Shown here: positions 26,203 to 34,495 of the stretch, piece by piece
Layout: the number at the start of each line of letters is the position of its first letter
How positions within the stretch are numbered: position 1 is the stretch's first letter
Source of the DNA: Mucilaginibacter tolerans
GTDB taxonomy: Bacteria; Bacteroidota; Bacteroidia; Sphingobacteriales; Sphingobacteriaceae
Direction of reading: 5' to 3'
NCBI RefSeq assembly: GCF_030519375.1
Contig: NZ_JAUMKB010000008.1
Span: 176,275 to 240,274 of the forward strand
DNA: 64,000 nt
Program-made: the position numbers and the translations under genes
The notes under the pieces: generated by a model
Database searches by the model: none
Told to the model about the DNA's origin: nothing
The model's input: the letters and a program-made list of their open reading frames with translations, nothing else

Positions 26203-27587
26203 TGAAGGCTGTACCCGTCATAGCTGTATTTGATGTAGGCAAGACGAACAAGAAAATATTCCTGTTCGATGAGCATTACCAGATAGTTTATGAAAGATCG
26301 GCCCGTTTTATCGAGACGGTGGACGAGGACGGATTTTCTTGCGAAAACCTGGAAAGTTTACGGCTGTCCGTATTTGATTCACTAAGCACAATATTCCGGC
26401 TAAAGGAGTTTGTGGTTAAGGCTGTCAACTTTAGCGCTTACGGTGCGAGCCTGGTTTATGTGGATGAAGAAGGCAAACCGCTAACGCCACTGTATAATTA
26501 TCTGAAACCATTCCCGGCTGAGCTAAGCAAACAACTTTACGCTAAATATGGCGGCGGAGATCAGTTTGCTTCTGAGACGGCATCACCTATTTTAGGCAGC
26601 TTAAATTCGGGCCTTCAGCTCTACAGGTTGAAAATGGAGCAACCGAATATATTCAAGAAGTTAAAATACGCGCTGCACCTGCCTCAATATCTGAGTTCGC
26701 TAATATCAGGTCAATATTATTCAGATATCACCAGTATCGGCTGTCATACTGCTTTGTGGGATTTTAACAGCAAACGTTATCATGAGTGGGTCGAAAAAGA
26801 GGGGTTGTCCTTAAAACTAGCGCCTATCAAAAAGCCTGATGAGTGCTTAAAGGCTGTTTTTCCGGGTACCAATTATTGCGTAGGTATTGGTTTGCACGAT
26901 AGCTCGGCAGCACTTATTCCATACCTGGTAAGCTTTAATGAACCGTTTATCCTGATCTCCACAGGCACATGGTGTATTAGCATGAATCCGTTCAATCACA
27001 CGCCATTAACCCAAAACGAATTGCAGAACGATTGCTTGTGCTATCTGCAATACCAGGGTAAGCCAGTCAAGGCGTCGAGGTTATTTGCGGGGAATGAACA
27101 TGAACAACAGGTCAAGCGCATTGCCGAGCATTTTAACCAGGACCCGATCAGGTTCCGAACGATGACATTTGACCCTGAAGTGATTAACCTATTGCAGCAA
27201 TCTATTCAGCAAAACAAGCATTCGGATACATTTTCGAAAGAATCCGTTTTTAAGGACAGGGATTTAACTATTTTTAGCGACGAAATTGAAGCCTATCACC
27301 AGCTGGTCCTCGACCTGATACATCAACAGGTATATTCAACGAGGCTGGTGCTGAAAGGTACATTTGTGAAGCGGATTTTTGTTGACGGCGGTTTTAGTAA
27401 AAATGCAGTGTATATGAACTTACTGGCGAACGCCTTTCCTGATATCGAAGTGTTTGCGGCCTCCATGGCCCAGGCAACGGCATTGGGCGCGGCACTGGCC
27501 ATTCATAAATCGTGGAACTATAAACCTATACCGGGCGACATCATCGAACTGAAATATTATGCGCAAAGCAAGCCTGTAACCAAATGA
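26202..27587 (+). CDS. rhaB: Rhamnulokinase-type FGGY kinase
   Basis: The 461-residue protein is an FGGY-family sugar kinase with an ATP phosphate loop at VFDVGKTNKKIFLFD (residues 7-21) and the second lobe motif FVDGGFSKNAVYMNLLANAF near residue 390. Its place directly after the rhamnose isomerase (overlapping by one base) and before lutA (overlap ATGA, 27584-27587) makes L-rhamnulose the expected substrate. It is distant from E. coli RhaB, and the DVGKTNKK motif is the form seen in Bacteroidota rhamnulokinases, so I rate the substrate as likely, not certain. Confidence 0.88.
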   Translation: MKAVPVIAVFDVGKTNKKIFLFDEHYQIVYERSARFIETVDEDGFSCENLESLRLSVFDSLSTIFRLKEFVVKAVNFSAYGASLVYVDEEGKPLTPLYNYLKPFPAELSKQLYAKYGGGDQFASETASPILGSLNSGLQLYRLKMEQPNIFKKLKYALHLPQYLSSLISGQYYSDITSIGCHTALWDFNSKRYHEWVEKEGLSLKLAPIKKPDECLKAVFPGTNYCVGIGLHDSSAALIPYLVSFNEPFILISTGTWCISMNPFNHTPLTQNELQNDCLCYLQYQGKPVKASRLFAGNEHEQQVKRIAEHFNQDPIRFRTMTFDPEVINLLQQSIQQNKHSDTFSKESVFKDRDLTIFSDEIEAYHQLVLDLIHQQVYSTRLVLKGTFVKRIFVDGGFSKNAVYMNLLANAFPDIEVFAASMAQATALGAALAIHKSWNYKPIPGDIIELKYYAQSKPVTK

Positions 27588-28324
27588 CTGTCGGCCTTTT
27601 TATCCCCTGTTACATAGACCAGTTTTATCCCGGCGCTGCAATAGCTACTTTACAATTACTTGAGAAGCTTGGTGTGAAGGTGGTTTATCCGCCTAAACAA
27701 ACCTGTTGCGGACAGCCGATGGCAAACTCAGGTTATGAGCATCTGACAACCGGTTGCAATGAGCTTTTTATAGATAATTTTTCTGAGTTTGATTATATCG
27801 TATCACCCTCAGGTAGTTGCATCCTGCATATAAAAGATCATTTGCATTCTGAAGGCAGGGAAAACGAGGCGGCACAAGTAAGACGTAAAGTTTACGAGTT
27901 GACCGAGTTTCTGACAGATGTTTTAAAGGTTGATCACCTAGATGCGGTGTTCCCGTATAAAGTCGGCTTGCATCAGAGCTGTCACGGTCAGCGTGGACTT
28001 AAAATATCGCAAATGACTGAACTTGTTGCTGAACCTTTTTCCAAGCCCGTCCAGTTGCTCAATATGGTGAAAGGAATTGAATTGATCCCCCTGAGCCGCC
28101 AGGATGAATGCTGTGGATTTGGCGGGACGTTTTGCGTGGCAGAAGAAGCGGTTTCAGTAAAAATGGGGGTTGATCGGGTTTCGGATCATCTGGAGCATGG
28201 TGCCGAATATATTACCGGCGCTGATATGTCCTGCCTGATGCATATGGAAGGAATTTTAAGAAGACAGGGCAGTAAGGTGAAAGTGCTGCATATTGCGGAA
28301 ATATTAAATTCATCAGTCCAATGA
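27584..28324 (+). CDS. lutA: L-lactate oxidation complex subunit LutA (CCG-domain protein)
   Basis: The 246-residue protein has two cysteine-rich CCG domains: TCCGQPMANSGY near residue 41 with HQSCHGQR near 130, and CCGFGGTFCVAEEA near 173. The family, called LutA/YkgE, forms the LutABC complex that oxidises L-lactate to pyruvate in the cytoplasm with iron-sulphur centres. In this operon lactate is the product of the dehydrogenase half of the aldolase fusion. It overlaps the kinase gene and the lutB gene by four bases each (ATGA), so all are translationally coupled. Confidence 0.92.
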   Translation: MTVGLFIPCYIDQFYPGAAIATLQLLEKLGVKVVYPPKQTCCGQPMANSGYEHLTTGCNELFIDNFSEFDYIVSPSGSCILHIKDHLHSEGRENEAAQVRRKVYELTEFLTDVLKVDHLDAVFPYKVGLHQSCHGQRGLKISQMTELVAEPFSKPVQLLNMVKGIELIPLSRQDECCGFGGTFCVAEEAVSVKMGVDRVSDHLEHGAEYITGADMSCLMHMEGILRRQGSKVKVLHIAEILNSSVQ

Positions 28325-29703
28325 GTACGATGCCGACAAAAGATCACGCCGAACTAGCCGGGCAATTCAATGCCGATGAAAACCGCGTCGACTGGCATGA
28401 TGAAACTTTATGGTGGATCCGCCAAAAGCGCGATAAGGCAGTAAATCAATTGCCTGAATGGGAACTGCTTAGAGAAACGGCTTCTAAAATAAAAGAGCAT
28501 GTACTTTCAAATCTTGGAAATTACCTGGAAGCATTTGAGGCTAATGCTTTGGCAAACGGCGTCACCGTTCATTGGGCCGCAGACGCAAAGGAGCATAACG
28601 AAATAGTACACCAGATTATTAAGAATCATGGCGTTAACCGCATGGTGAAAAGTAAATCCATGCTGACGGAAGAATGCCATCTAAATGAATACCTGGCTGA
28701 AAATGGTATTGAAGTAATTGATTCAGATTTAGGTGAGCGCATTGTGCAACTGGCAAAAGAACCGCCAAGCCATATCGTATTGCCTTGTATTCATAAAAAG
28801 AAAGAAGAAATAGGCGACCTGTTCCATGAGCACCTTGGCACACCCGCCGGGGTTTCTGACCCCCAGATTTTGACCGAAACCGCGCGCCAGCACCTTCGTG
28901 AAGTATTTCTTACGCGGAAAATAGCGCTTACGGGAGTAAACTTCGCCGTTGCCGAAACAGGTGAGTTTGTAGTTTGCACCAACGAAGGCAATGCCGATAT
29001 GGGCGCGCATTTATCCGAAGTTCATATTGCCAGCATGGGCATCGAGAAGATCATACCTAAACGCGAACATTTGGGCGTATTTTTAAGATTGCTTACCCGC
29101 AGTGCAACAGGTCAACCCATCACGACCTACTCAAGCCATTATAAAAGGCCACGATCCGGTCAGCAAATGCATATCGTGATTGTAGATAATGGCCGGAGCG
29201 TCCAATTAGGTAGAAAGGATTTCCGCAATTCGCTTAAATGCATACGTTGCGGTGCTTGTATGAATACTTGTCCGGTTTATCGGCGTAGCGGGGGACACAG
29301 TTATCACAACGCCATCAGCGGACCGATTGGTTCTATACTGGCACCCAATCTGGATATGGAAAAATATGCCGATCTGCCTTTTGCTTCTACGCTGTGCGGA
29401 TCATGCTCCAATGTTTGTCCTGTGAAAATTGATATTCACGACCAGTTATATAAATGGCGCCAGGTAATTGTTAAGGCCGGGTACACAACTAAGGCCAAAA
29501 CCGCAAGCATGAAGATGATGCAATGGACGCTTTCTTCGCCGGGAATCTACCATGTGGCAGGCAAAGCCGGAAGAATGGTGATGAAATATGCGCCTTTTGC
29601 AGTCAACAATGCTTTGAACCCATGGTATAAACAGCGGGATATGCCAAAACCGCCAGCAGAATCTTTTGATGAATGGTATAAAAAGAACAGGGGGAAGAAA
29701 TGA
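28321..29703 (+). CDS. lutB: L-lactate oxidation complex subunit LutB (ferredoxin-like)
   Basis: The 460-residue protein has an N-terminal alpha/beta domain of the LUD type (about 50-290) and a ferredoxin-like segment with two [4Fe-4S] signatures, CIRCGACMNTCPVY near residue 307 and CGSCSNVCPVKI near residue 360. LutB and LutC share the LUD fold. It should pass electrons from lactate within LutABC. The start codon overlaps the lutA stop and its stop overlaps the lutC start. No unusual features are seen. Confidence 0.92.
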   Translation: MSTMPTKDHAELAGQFNADENRVDWHDETLWWIRQKRDKAVNQLPEWELLRETASKIKEHVLSNLGNYLEAFEANALANGVTVHWAADAKEHNEIVHQIIKNHGVNRMVKSKSMLTEECHLNEYLAENGIEVIDSDLGERIVQLAKEPPSHIVLPCIHKKKEEIGDLFHEHLGTPAGVSDPQILTETARQHLREVFLTRKIALTGVNFAVAETGEFVVCTNEGNADMGAHLSEVHIASMGIEKIIPKREHLGVFLRLLTRSATGQPITTYSSHYKRPRSGQQMHIVIVDNGRSVQLGRKDFRNSLKCIRCGACMNTCPVYRRSGGHSYHNAISGPIGSILAPNLDMEKYADLPFASTLCGSCSNVCPVKIDIHDQLYKWRQVIVKAGYTTKAKTASMKMMQWTLSSPGIYHVAGKAGRMVMKYAPFAVNNALNPWYKQRDMPKPPAESFDEWYKKNRGKK

Positions 29704-30299
29704 GCAGCAGAGGGAAGATATTATCAGCCGTTCGGGCAAATCAACCTGAATTGAGAGCATTGCCGGATGTCGAACCGCTTAAAGCCTACAGTAGCCAGGA
29801 GAATCTGTTAGGCCAATTAACGACCGTTGCCACAAATATTGGTGCCAAAGTATATGAAATTAAAAACTTGGACGAAGTAAAAACGGTCATCCAAAATAAT
29901 TTCGGATCAGGTAAAAGATTAGTTTCCACTTTATCTGAACTAGGTGATATTGCCGATACAAATGAATATTTAAGTGATTTGCCGGTGCAGTTAGCCGATG
30001 TCGAACTTGCAATATTGCAGTCCGGTCTGGCCGTGGCAGAAAATGGCGCAATTTGGATCACTGAAGATCAAATGGGACAAAGGGTTTTACCTTTCATAAC
30101 CCAGCATCTGGCTATAGTAGTTAAAACAAAAAACATAGTTGCAACTATGCACGATGCCTACGGTTCTATCGGTATTACCACGCAAGGGTTTGGGGCTTTT
30201 ATAGCAGGGCCTTCAAAAACAGCTGATATAGAGCAGTCATTAGTGATAGGGGCGCATGGTCCGCGGAGTATGAGCCTTTTTCTACTCAGCGAAGATTAA
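29700..30299 (+). CDS. lutC: L-lactate oxidation complex subunit LutC (LUD-domain)
   Basis: The 199-residue protein matches LutC/YkgG, with a LUD domain over about residues 65-196 containing the AILQSGLAVAENGAIWI block and C-terminal FIAGPSKTADIEQSLVIGAHGPRSM. It is the last gene of the rhamnose operon; its 3' end overlaps the end of the convergent GntR regulator gene by four bases. The complex would oxidise the L-lactate formed from lactaldehyde to pyruvate, keeping all rhamnose carbon in central metabolism. Confidence 0.92.
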   Translation: MSSRGKILSAVRANQPELRALPDVEPLKAYSSQENLLGQLTTVATNIGAKVYEIKNLDEVKTVIQNNFGSGKRLVSTLSELGDIADTNEYLSDLPVQLADVELAILQSGLAVAENGAIWITEDQMGQRVLPFITQHLAIVVKTKNIVATMHDAYGSIGITTQGFGAFIAGPSKTADIEQSLVIGAHGPRSMSLFLLSED

Positions 30300-31321
30300 A
30301 GCGAATTCCTGCCGGTAACTTTAAAAGGAATAGCAATATGCGCAGTCGAATTGGTTAAAACCAGCTCTGCAGTTTTCTGACCCATCAATTCAAAGTCCGT
30401 TGAAATCGTAGTTATCCCATCCAGGATGATCTTTTTTAACGGGGTTTCATTGTAAGAGATCACCCCCACATCCTTGCCTACTTTTAATTTGGCCGCAATG
30501 ATCTTTTCAATCAACTCCACAAGATGGTCCTCCATTACATTGATATAAGCTATTCCTTTTGAAACTTTTTCTTCTTCTAAAGAATAAATCACCTCGTAAT
30601 CAAAGGCGTATTGCCGGCAGAAATTTAAAAAGCCAGAGAGTATTTCTTTTGGATAATAGGAGCTCTCCGGAAATATGATCTTCAACGTATGGTATTTACC
30701 CAGTTTGCCGAGCAGTTTTTCAAGAGCTTCGTAAATATCCTTCTCAAAGCTTTCGTATACAGCACCAAACTGACCCGTAACACCAGACTCCAGCTTATCC
30801 ATCAAAATCAGTTTATCCTTCGGGATGGTGTTAATCACTTCGTTGGCCCGCTCGGTATTCTCCATAAAGTGCGGGATGATCACAAATTTGGAGTAGTTGT
30901 TGATCTTGTCCACAATCAGCTTTTTAAAGACGCTGAAATCGTTATTATAGATATAAAAGTCGATTGCCGCATTATGCCCTAATGTCGCGGCAAAAGCATC
31001 ATACATAATCTTTTTATGGCTGCTAAGCTTATTGAACAACAAAAGCACTTTTACCGGCTGGCTGAAATTGGTGTTCGCTATAAAATAACCTTTACCTGCA
31101 ACCGACTTTATTACACCCGCTTTCTTTAATTCGGTATAAGCTCTTTCGATAGTATTCCGGGAAGTATCCAAGGCCACACAGAAATCGTTGATGGACGGAA
31201 GAATATCATCCTTCTCAATCTTCCCTGATTCGATACCCCTCAAAATAGAGTTGATTAGCTGCAAATATTTAGGGGTGATGGAATACTCATCTATCTCAAC
31301 AATCTTCAGATAATTCTTCAT
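30296..31321 (-). CDS. GntR-family regulator with LacI-type sugar-sensing domain
   Basis: The 341-residue protein has an N-terminal GntR winged helix (about 15-80: PSINDFCVALDTSRNTIERAYTELKKAGVI) and a C-terminal periplasmic-binding-like domain (about 90-340) resembling LacI. Such hybrids control sugar regulons in Bacteroidota. It lies between the rhamnose operon and the divergent TonB-dependent receptor, so rhamnose or a catabolite is the probable signal. The frame extends to 31366, but ATG 31321 is preferred: a TATGTTTG -7 box lies at 31338-31345, inside the longer frame. It is the likely binder of the phased decamer arrays. Confidence 0.9.
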   Translation of the reverse strand: MKNYLKIVEIDEYSITPKYLQLINSILRGIESGKIEKDDILPSINDFCVALDTSRNTIERAYTELKKAGVIKSVAGKGYFIANTNFSQPVKVLLLFNKLSSHKKIMYDAFAATLGHNAAIDFYIYNNDFSVFKKLIVDKINNYSKFVIIPHFMENTERANEVINTIPKDKLILMDKLESGVTGQFGAVYESFEKDIYEALEKLLGKLGKYHTLKIIFPESSYYPKEILSGFLNFCRQYAFDYEVIYSLEEEKVSKGIAYINVMEDHLVELIEKIIAAKLKVGKDVGVISYNETPLKKIILDGITTISTDFELMGQKTAELVLTNSTAHIAIPFKVTGRNSL

Positions 31322-31337
31322 AATTGGCTTACAGATA

Positions 31338-31345
31338 CAAACATA
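31338..31345 (-). promoter_or_regulatory. -7 box of the GntR/LacI-type regulator gene
   Basis: The minus strand has TATGTTTG (complement of 31338-31345), an exact TAnnTTTG element, 16 bases before ATG 31321. No good -33 TTG is present. The decamer array begins 32 bases further upstream, so the regulator could control its own gene from the shared site. Confidence 0.5.
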
Positions 31346-31376
31346 GTTTTTTATTTCAGAAATCATTCTCAGGGTC

Positions 31377-31459
31377 AGACAGTTCAGGATAGTTCAGGAC
31401 AGTTCAGGACAGTTGGGGAGAGCTGAGGATAGTTAAGCAATTGGTTTAAAATACATTTG
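31377..31459 (+). promoter_or_regulatory. Rhamnose promoter 2: six phased 10-bp repeats and -7 box before the receptor gene
   Basis: Six octamers recur every 10 bases: AGACAGTT (31377), GGATAGTT (31387), GGACAGTT (31397 and 31407), a diverged GGAGAGCT (31417) and GGATAGTT (31427-31434). Seventeen bases after the last copy is TACATTTG (31452-31459), an exact -7 box. No TTG lies at the normal -33 distance, and the last repeat occupies that region, so activator-dependent transcription is plausible. The array lies between the regulator gene and the receptor gene and may serve both. Confidence 0.82.
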
Positions 31460-31550
31460 ATTATTGTGTCAATCTGACGCACTCGATACATAGCCAATTA
31501 AACCAACTAAACTAATTAAACCAGGAGCACCGCTCCCTCAATTAACAACT

Positions 31551-34403
31551 ATGAGAAAGATCTACAATCATCCCGGTAGAAAGTGGGCACCGATTTTGGC
31601 CCTGCTTATGCTTCAATTAATTTCCCTCAAAGCCTCGGCTCAAAAATTAAGCGTAACTGGTACGGTGAAAGACGAGAAAGGCATTTCGATGCCCGGAGTT
31701 ACTGTATCAGTAAAAGGTACACAGCAGGGTATAAGTACCGATAATAATGGTAAATACAGTATTTCGGTGGCTGAAAACGGGACTTTGATTTTCAAATTTG
31801 TCGGATATACGATAAAAGAAGTCGCAGTAAAGAGCCGCTCTGTTATCGATGTGTCGCTTGTACCTGAATCAAGCAATTTAAATGAATTGATCGTAACAGG
31901 GGTGTTCGATAAGCGGACAGCGCAAAACTCATCCATTGCTATTTCATCAATAACAGCGGCACAGATAGAGAAGCAAGCGCCTGTGAGTGGTGCTGACCTG
32001 CTGAAGAATATTCCCGGCGTTTATGTTAACTCCTCATTAGGTGAGATCAGGAACACGGTTTATTCACGCGGCGTGTCTGTAGGGTCAAATGATGGCGCCT
32101 CAGGTTATTACTATGTTTCATTGCAGGAAGACGGTTTGCCGGTAACTAACGCCACTTTTGGCAACTACGGTCCCGATTACTTTTATCGCCCTGATGCAAC
32201 CTTAGGTAAATTAGAGGCAGTGCGTGGTGGTACTGCATCTATCTTGGGTAACAACGCACCAGGTGGTATATTCAACTATATTTCTAAAACCGGAGGCCAG
32301 ACTTTTCAAGGAGAATTTAGAGCCAAAGTTGGTCTCGAAGGAGACGGTCAAAACCCTTTTTACAGAGGCGACCTTAATTTGGGAGGCCCTTTAAGCGCCG
32401 ACAAAACCTGGACTTATGATGTAGGCGGTTTTTACCGTTACAGCACGGGAGCAAAGGATCCCGGCTATCCGCTTAACAAAGGTGGCCAGATTAAAGGCAA
32501 TATTTATAAAAAATATAAAACAGGTTCATTGAAAATTTATGGTAAATATTTGAATGATCATAATGGCTGGTTTGAGTTTACACCAACGCTTAGCTTCACT
32601 AATCCTAAACCGGCACCAGGTTTCACTGAAACATCTTCAGTGTTAATCCCTGCCGTTTCAGTACAAGTTCCAATTAACAATACAGGAACTGATACTTATA
32701 ATTCAACTAATCTAATACACTCTGTCGACAAATCTGTAGGGGCTAACTGGACACAGCATCTGGATAGTAGTCTCACTTTTAATAATGCCATAAGGTATTC
32801 GTCTAAAAACGCCAACTGGAATACAACTGCTGTTGTTTACCCGGTAGCGCTTAATGATCTGGTTACTTATGCCATATTAGGTACATTGGGCCGGCCGGGC
32901 ACCTATAATTTTACCAATGCACGGACAGGTGCCACTTTGGGTACGGTCAATTCTGTTTCAGGTTATGACTTTACGGTAACCAACAGCAATTTCCCAGGCT
33001 CAGCTGTTTCTCCCAATTCATTATTTTTTGAGCCTTTATTTTATGTCAAAAACAAATCGAATGAGTTGTTAGATCAATTCGCTTTTAGCAAGACGCTCAA
33101 AAATATGAGCTTTACGTTGGGCGGGTTTTATGGGTACAGCCAGGTTGATAACCAGAATGGTATTATGGGTTTAGGACTGGGAACTATCCAAAATCATCCG
33201 GACCTGGTGAATTTAACGATCACTAACCAGGGGCAAACCTACCAGATCACCAACCCTAATGGCATTACGGGGTTAGGTGGCGGTGGTGTAGCAGATAATC
33301 ATGCAGACCAAAGCCAAATGGCCTTTTATTTTGGACATAACTGGCAGATTATACCGGACTTAAACCTTGATTATGGCGTAAGATTCGAATCTATGCATGT
33401 AAAAGGTTTTGCAGCGCCAAGCGTTGCTAACCCTCAGGCGAGCGACCCTTCCTATGGCGGTGCTGATGGTAACCCGCTTACTATTTACGATAATGCAGGC
33501 GGCACACTAGGCACACATTATAGCTTTGACAAAAGAGTTAATACATTTTCTTATTCCGCAGGATTGAATTACAAGCTATCAAGTAATATCGCCTTCTATG
33601 GCCGCTACTCGTTGGGTAACAAAGCGCCCGATCTGAGCACCTATTTTGCGGCTAATACTGCATTTACTTCGGCTAATCTGGTTGCTCCGGCACAGCACGT
33701 CAGCCAGGCTGAGGCAGGTATAAAAATTACCGATCGCAATTTTGCCCTGTTCGCAACACCTTTCTATAGCGTTTTAAGTAACGTACCCAACGTACAAACC
33801 TTTACCAGTGCAGACAATGTAACCTTCTACTCTCCACCACTTGAGTATGAGAAGATCAGAACATACGGTATAGAGCTGGAGAGCCACGTGGATTTTAGCA
33901 GAAACTTTAGTGTAAAAGCAGTTGCTACGCTCCAGAATTCAAAAGCGCTAACCTATAAGGTTTGGATCGCCAACGCCAATGGTCCGTCGGATGATATACT
34001 TGCAGATTATTCAGGAAACCGTGCCGATAACAGCGCAAACATGATTCTGAATGTAACGCCTTCTTATAATGTTGGAAAGTTTTTCTCTTTCATTACCTGG
34101 CAATATATGGGCTCAAGGGAAGCCAATGTGGCCAACGCTTTTTTGCTGCCTGCATTCAGCCAGTTTAACCTGGGAGCGGGGTATGACTTCACTAAAAAAT
34201 TGCAGGTTAGTGTAAACATCAACAATATATTAGACAAGTATGGAGTGATGAGCTGGTCGAGACCGGGAACATTCTTAGCGGCATTAGATCGCGAGGGCTA
34301 TACCAAGGCAATGTATCAGGCAGATGTAGCCGCAAATAAGCCCTATTCAACTATCGCTATACCGCCAAGAGCTTATTTCCTTACCCTTACATATAAATTC
34401 TAA
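31551..34403 (+). CDS. TonB-dependent outer-membrane receptor, probable rhamnoside uptake
   Basis: The 950-residue protein has a signal peptide (to about residue 30, LKASAQ), a carboxypeptidase-D-like regulatory domain (about 32-112), a TonB plug (about 120-240: SGADLLKNIPGVYVNSSLGE) and a 22-strand type barrel ending in the aromatic YFLTLTYKF. It resembles FecA-like receptors with the Bacteroidota N-terminal extension. No SusD partner gene follows, so it is not a Sus-type pair. Position beside the GH106 gene and the decamer array suggests that it imports rhamnose-containing glycans or glycosides; the ligand is inferred. Confidence 0.9.
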   Translation: MRKIYNHPGRKWAPILALLMLQLISLKASAQKLSVTGTVKDEKGISMPGVTVSVKGTQQGISTDNNGKYSISVAENGTLIFKFVGYTIKEVAVKSRSVIDVSLVPESSNLNELIVTGVFDKRTAQNSSIAISSITAAQIEKQAPVSGADLLKNIPGVYVNSSLGEIRNTVYSRGVSVGSNDGASGYYYVSLQEDGLPVTNATFGNYGPDYFYRPDATLGKLEAVRGGTASILGNNAPGGIFNYISKTGGQTFQGEFRAKVGLEGDGQNPFYRGDLNLGGPLSADKTWTYDVGGFYRYSTGAKDPGYPLNKGGQIKGNIYKKYKTGSLKIYGKYLNDHNGWFEFTPTLSFTNPKPAPGFTETSSVLIPAVSVQVPINNTGTDTYNSTNLIHSVDKSVGANWTQHLDSSLTFNNAIRYSSKNANWNTTAVVYPVALNDLVTYAILGTLGRPGTYNFTNARTGATLGTVNSVSGYDFTVTNSNFPGSAVSPNSLFFEPLFYVKNKSNELLDQFAFSKTLKNMSFTLGGFYGYSQVDNQNGIMGLGLGTIQNHPDLVNLTITNQGQTYQITNPNGITGLGGGGVADNHADQSQMAFYFGHNWQIIPDLNLDYGVRFESMHVKGFAAPSVANPQASDPSYGGADGNPLTIYDNAGGTLGTHYSFDKRVNTFSYSAGLNYKLSSNIAFYGRYSLGNKAPDLSTYFAANTAFTSANLVAPAQHVSQAEAGIKITDRNFALFATPFYSVLSNVPNVQTFTSADNVTFYSPPLEYEKIRTYGIELESHVDFSRNFSVKAVATLQNSKALTYKVWIANANGPSDDILADYSGNRADNSANMILNVTPSYNVGKFFSFITWQYMGSREANVANAFLLPAFSQFNLGAGYDFTKKLQVSVNINNILDKYGVMSWSRPGTFLAALDREGYTKAMYQADVAANKPYSTIAIPPRAYFLTLTYKF

Positions 34404-34406
34404 TCA

Positions 34407-34448
34407 AGACAGTTAAGGACAGTTAAAATACGCAAAACAATAAATTTG
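34407..34448 (+). promoter_or_regulatory. Rhamnose promoter 3: two phased repeats and -7 box before the GH106 gene
   Basis: AGACAGTT (34407-34414) and GGACAGTT (34417-34424) are 10 bases apart, and TAAATTTG (34441-34448), an exact -7 box, begins 16 bases after the second. The array starts three bases after the receptor stop codon. The gene at 34496 therefore has its own regulated promoter with a leader of about 40 bases, in the same architecture as the other two sites. Confidence 0.75.
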
Positions 34449-34495
34449 TTACAGTATGATTTCCAGATCATACCTAACCAATTAACCAACCAAAC

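Noticed and set aside
31377..31434. Six short repeats as a CRISPR array
   Set aside because: The repeats are only 8-10 bases with no spacers between them, lie in a promoter and have no cas genes nearby.
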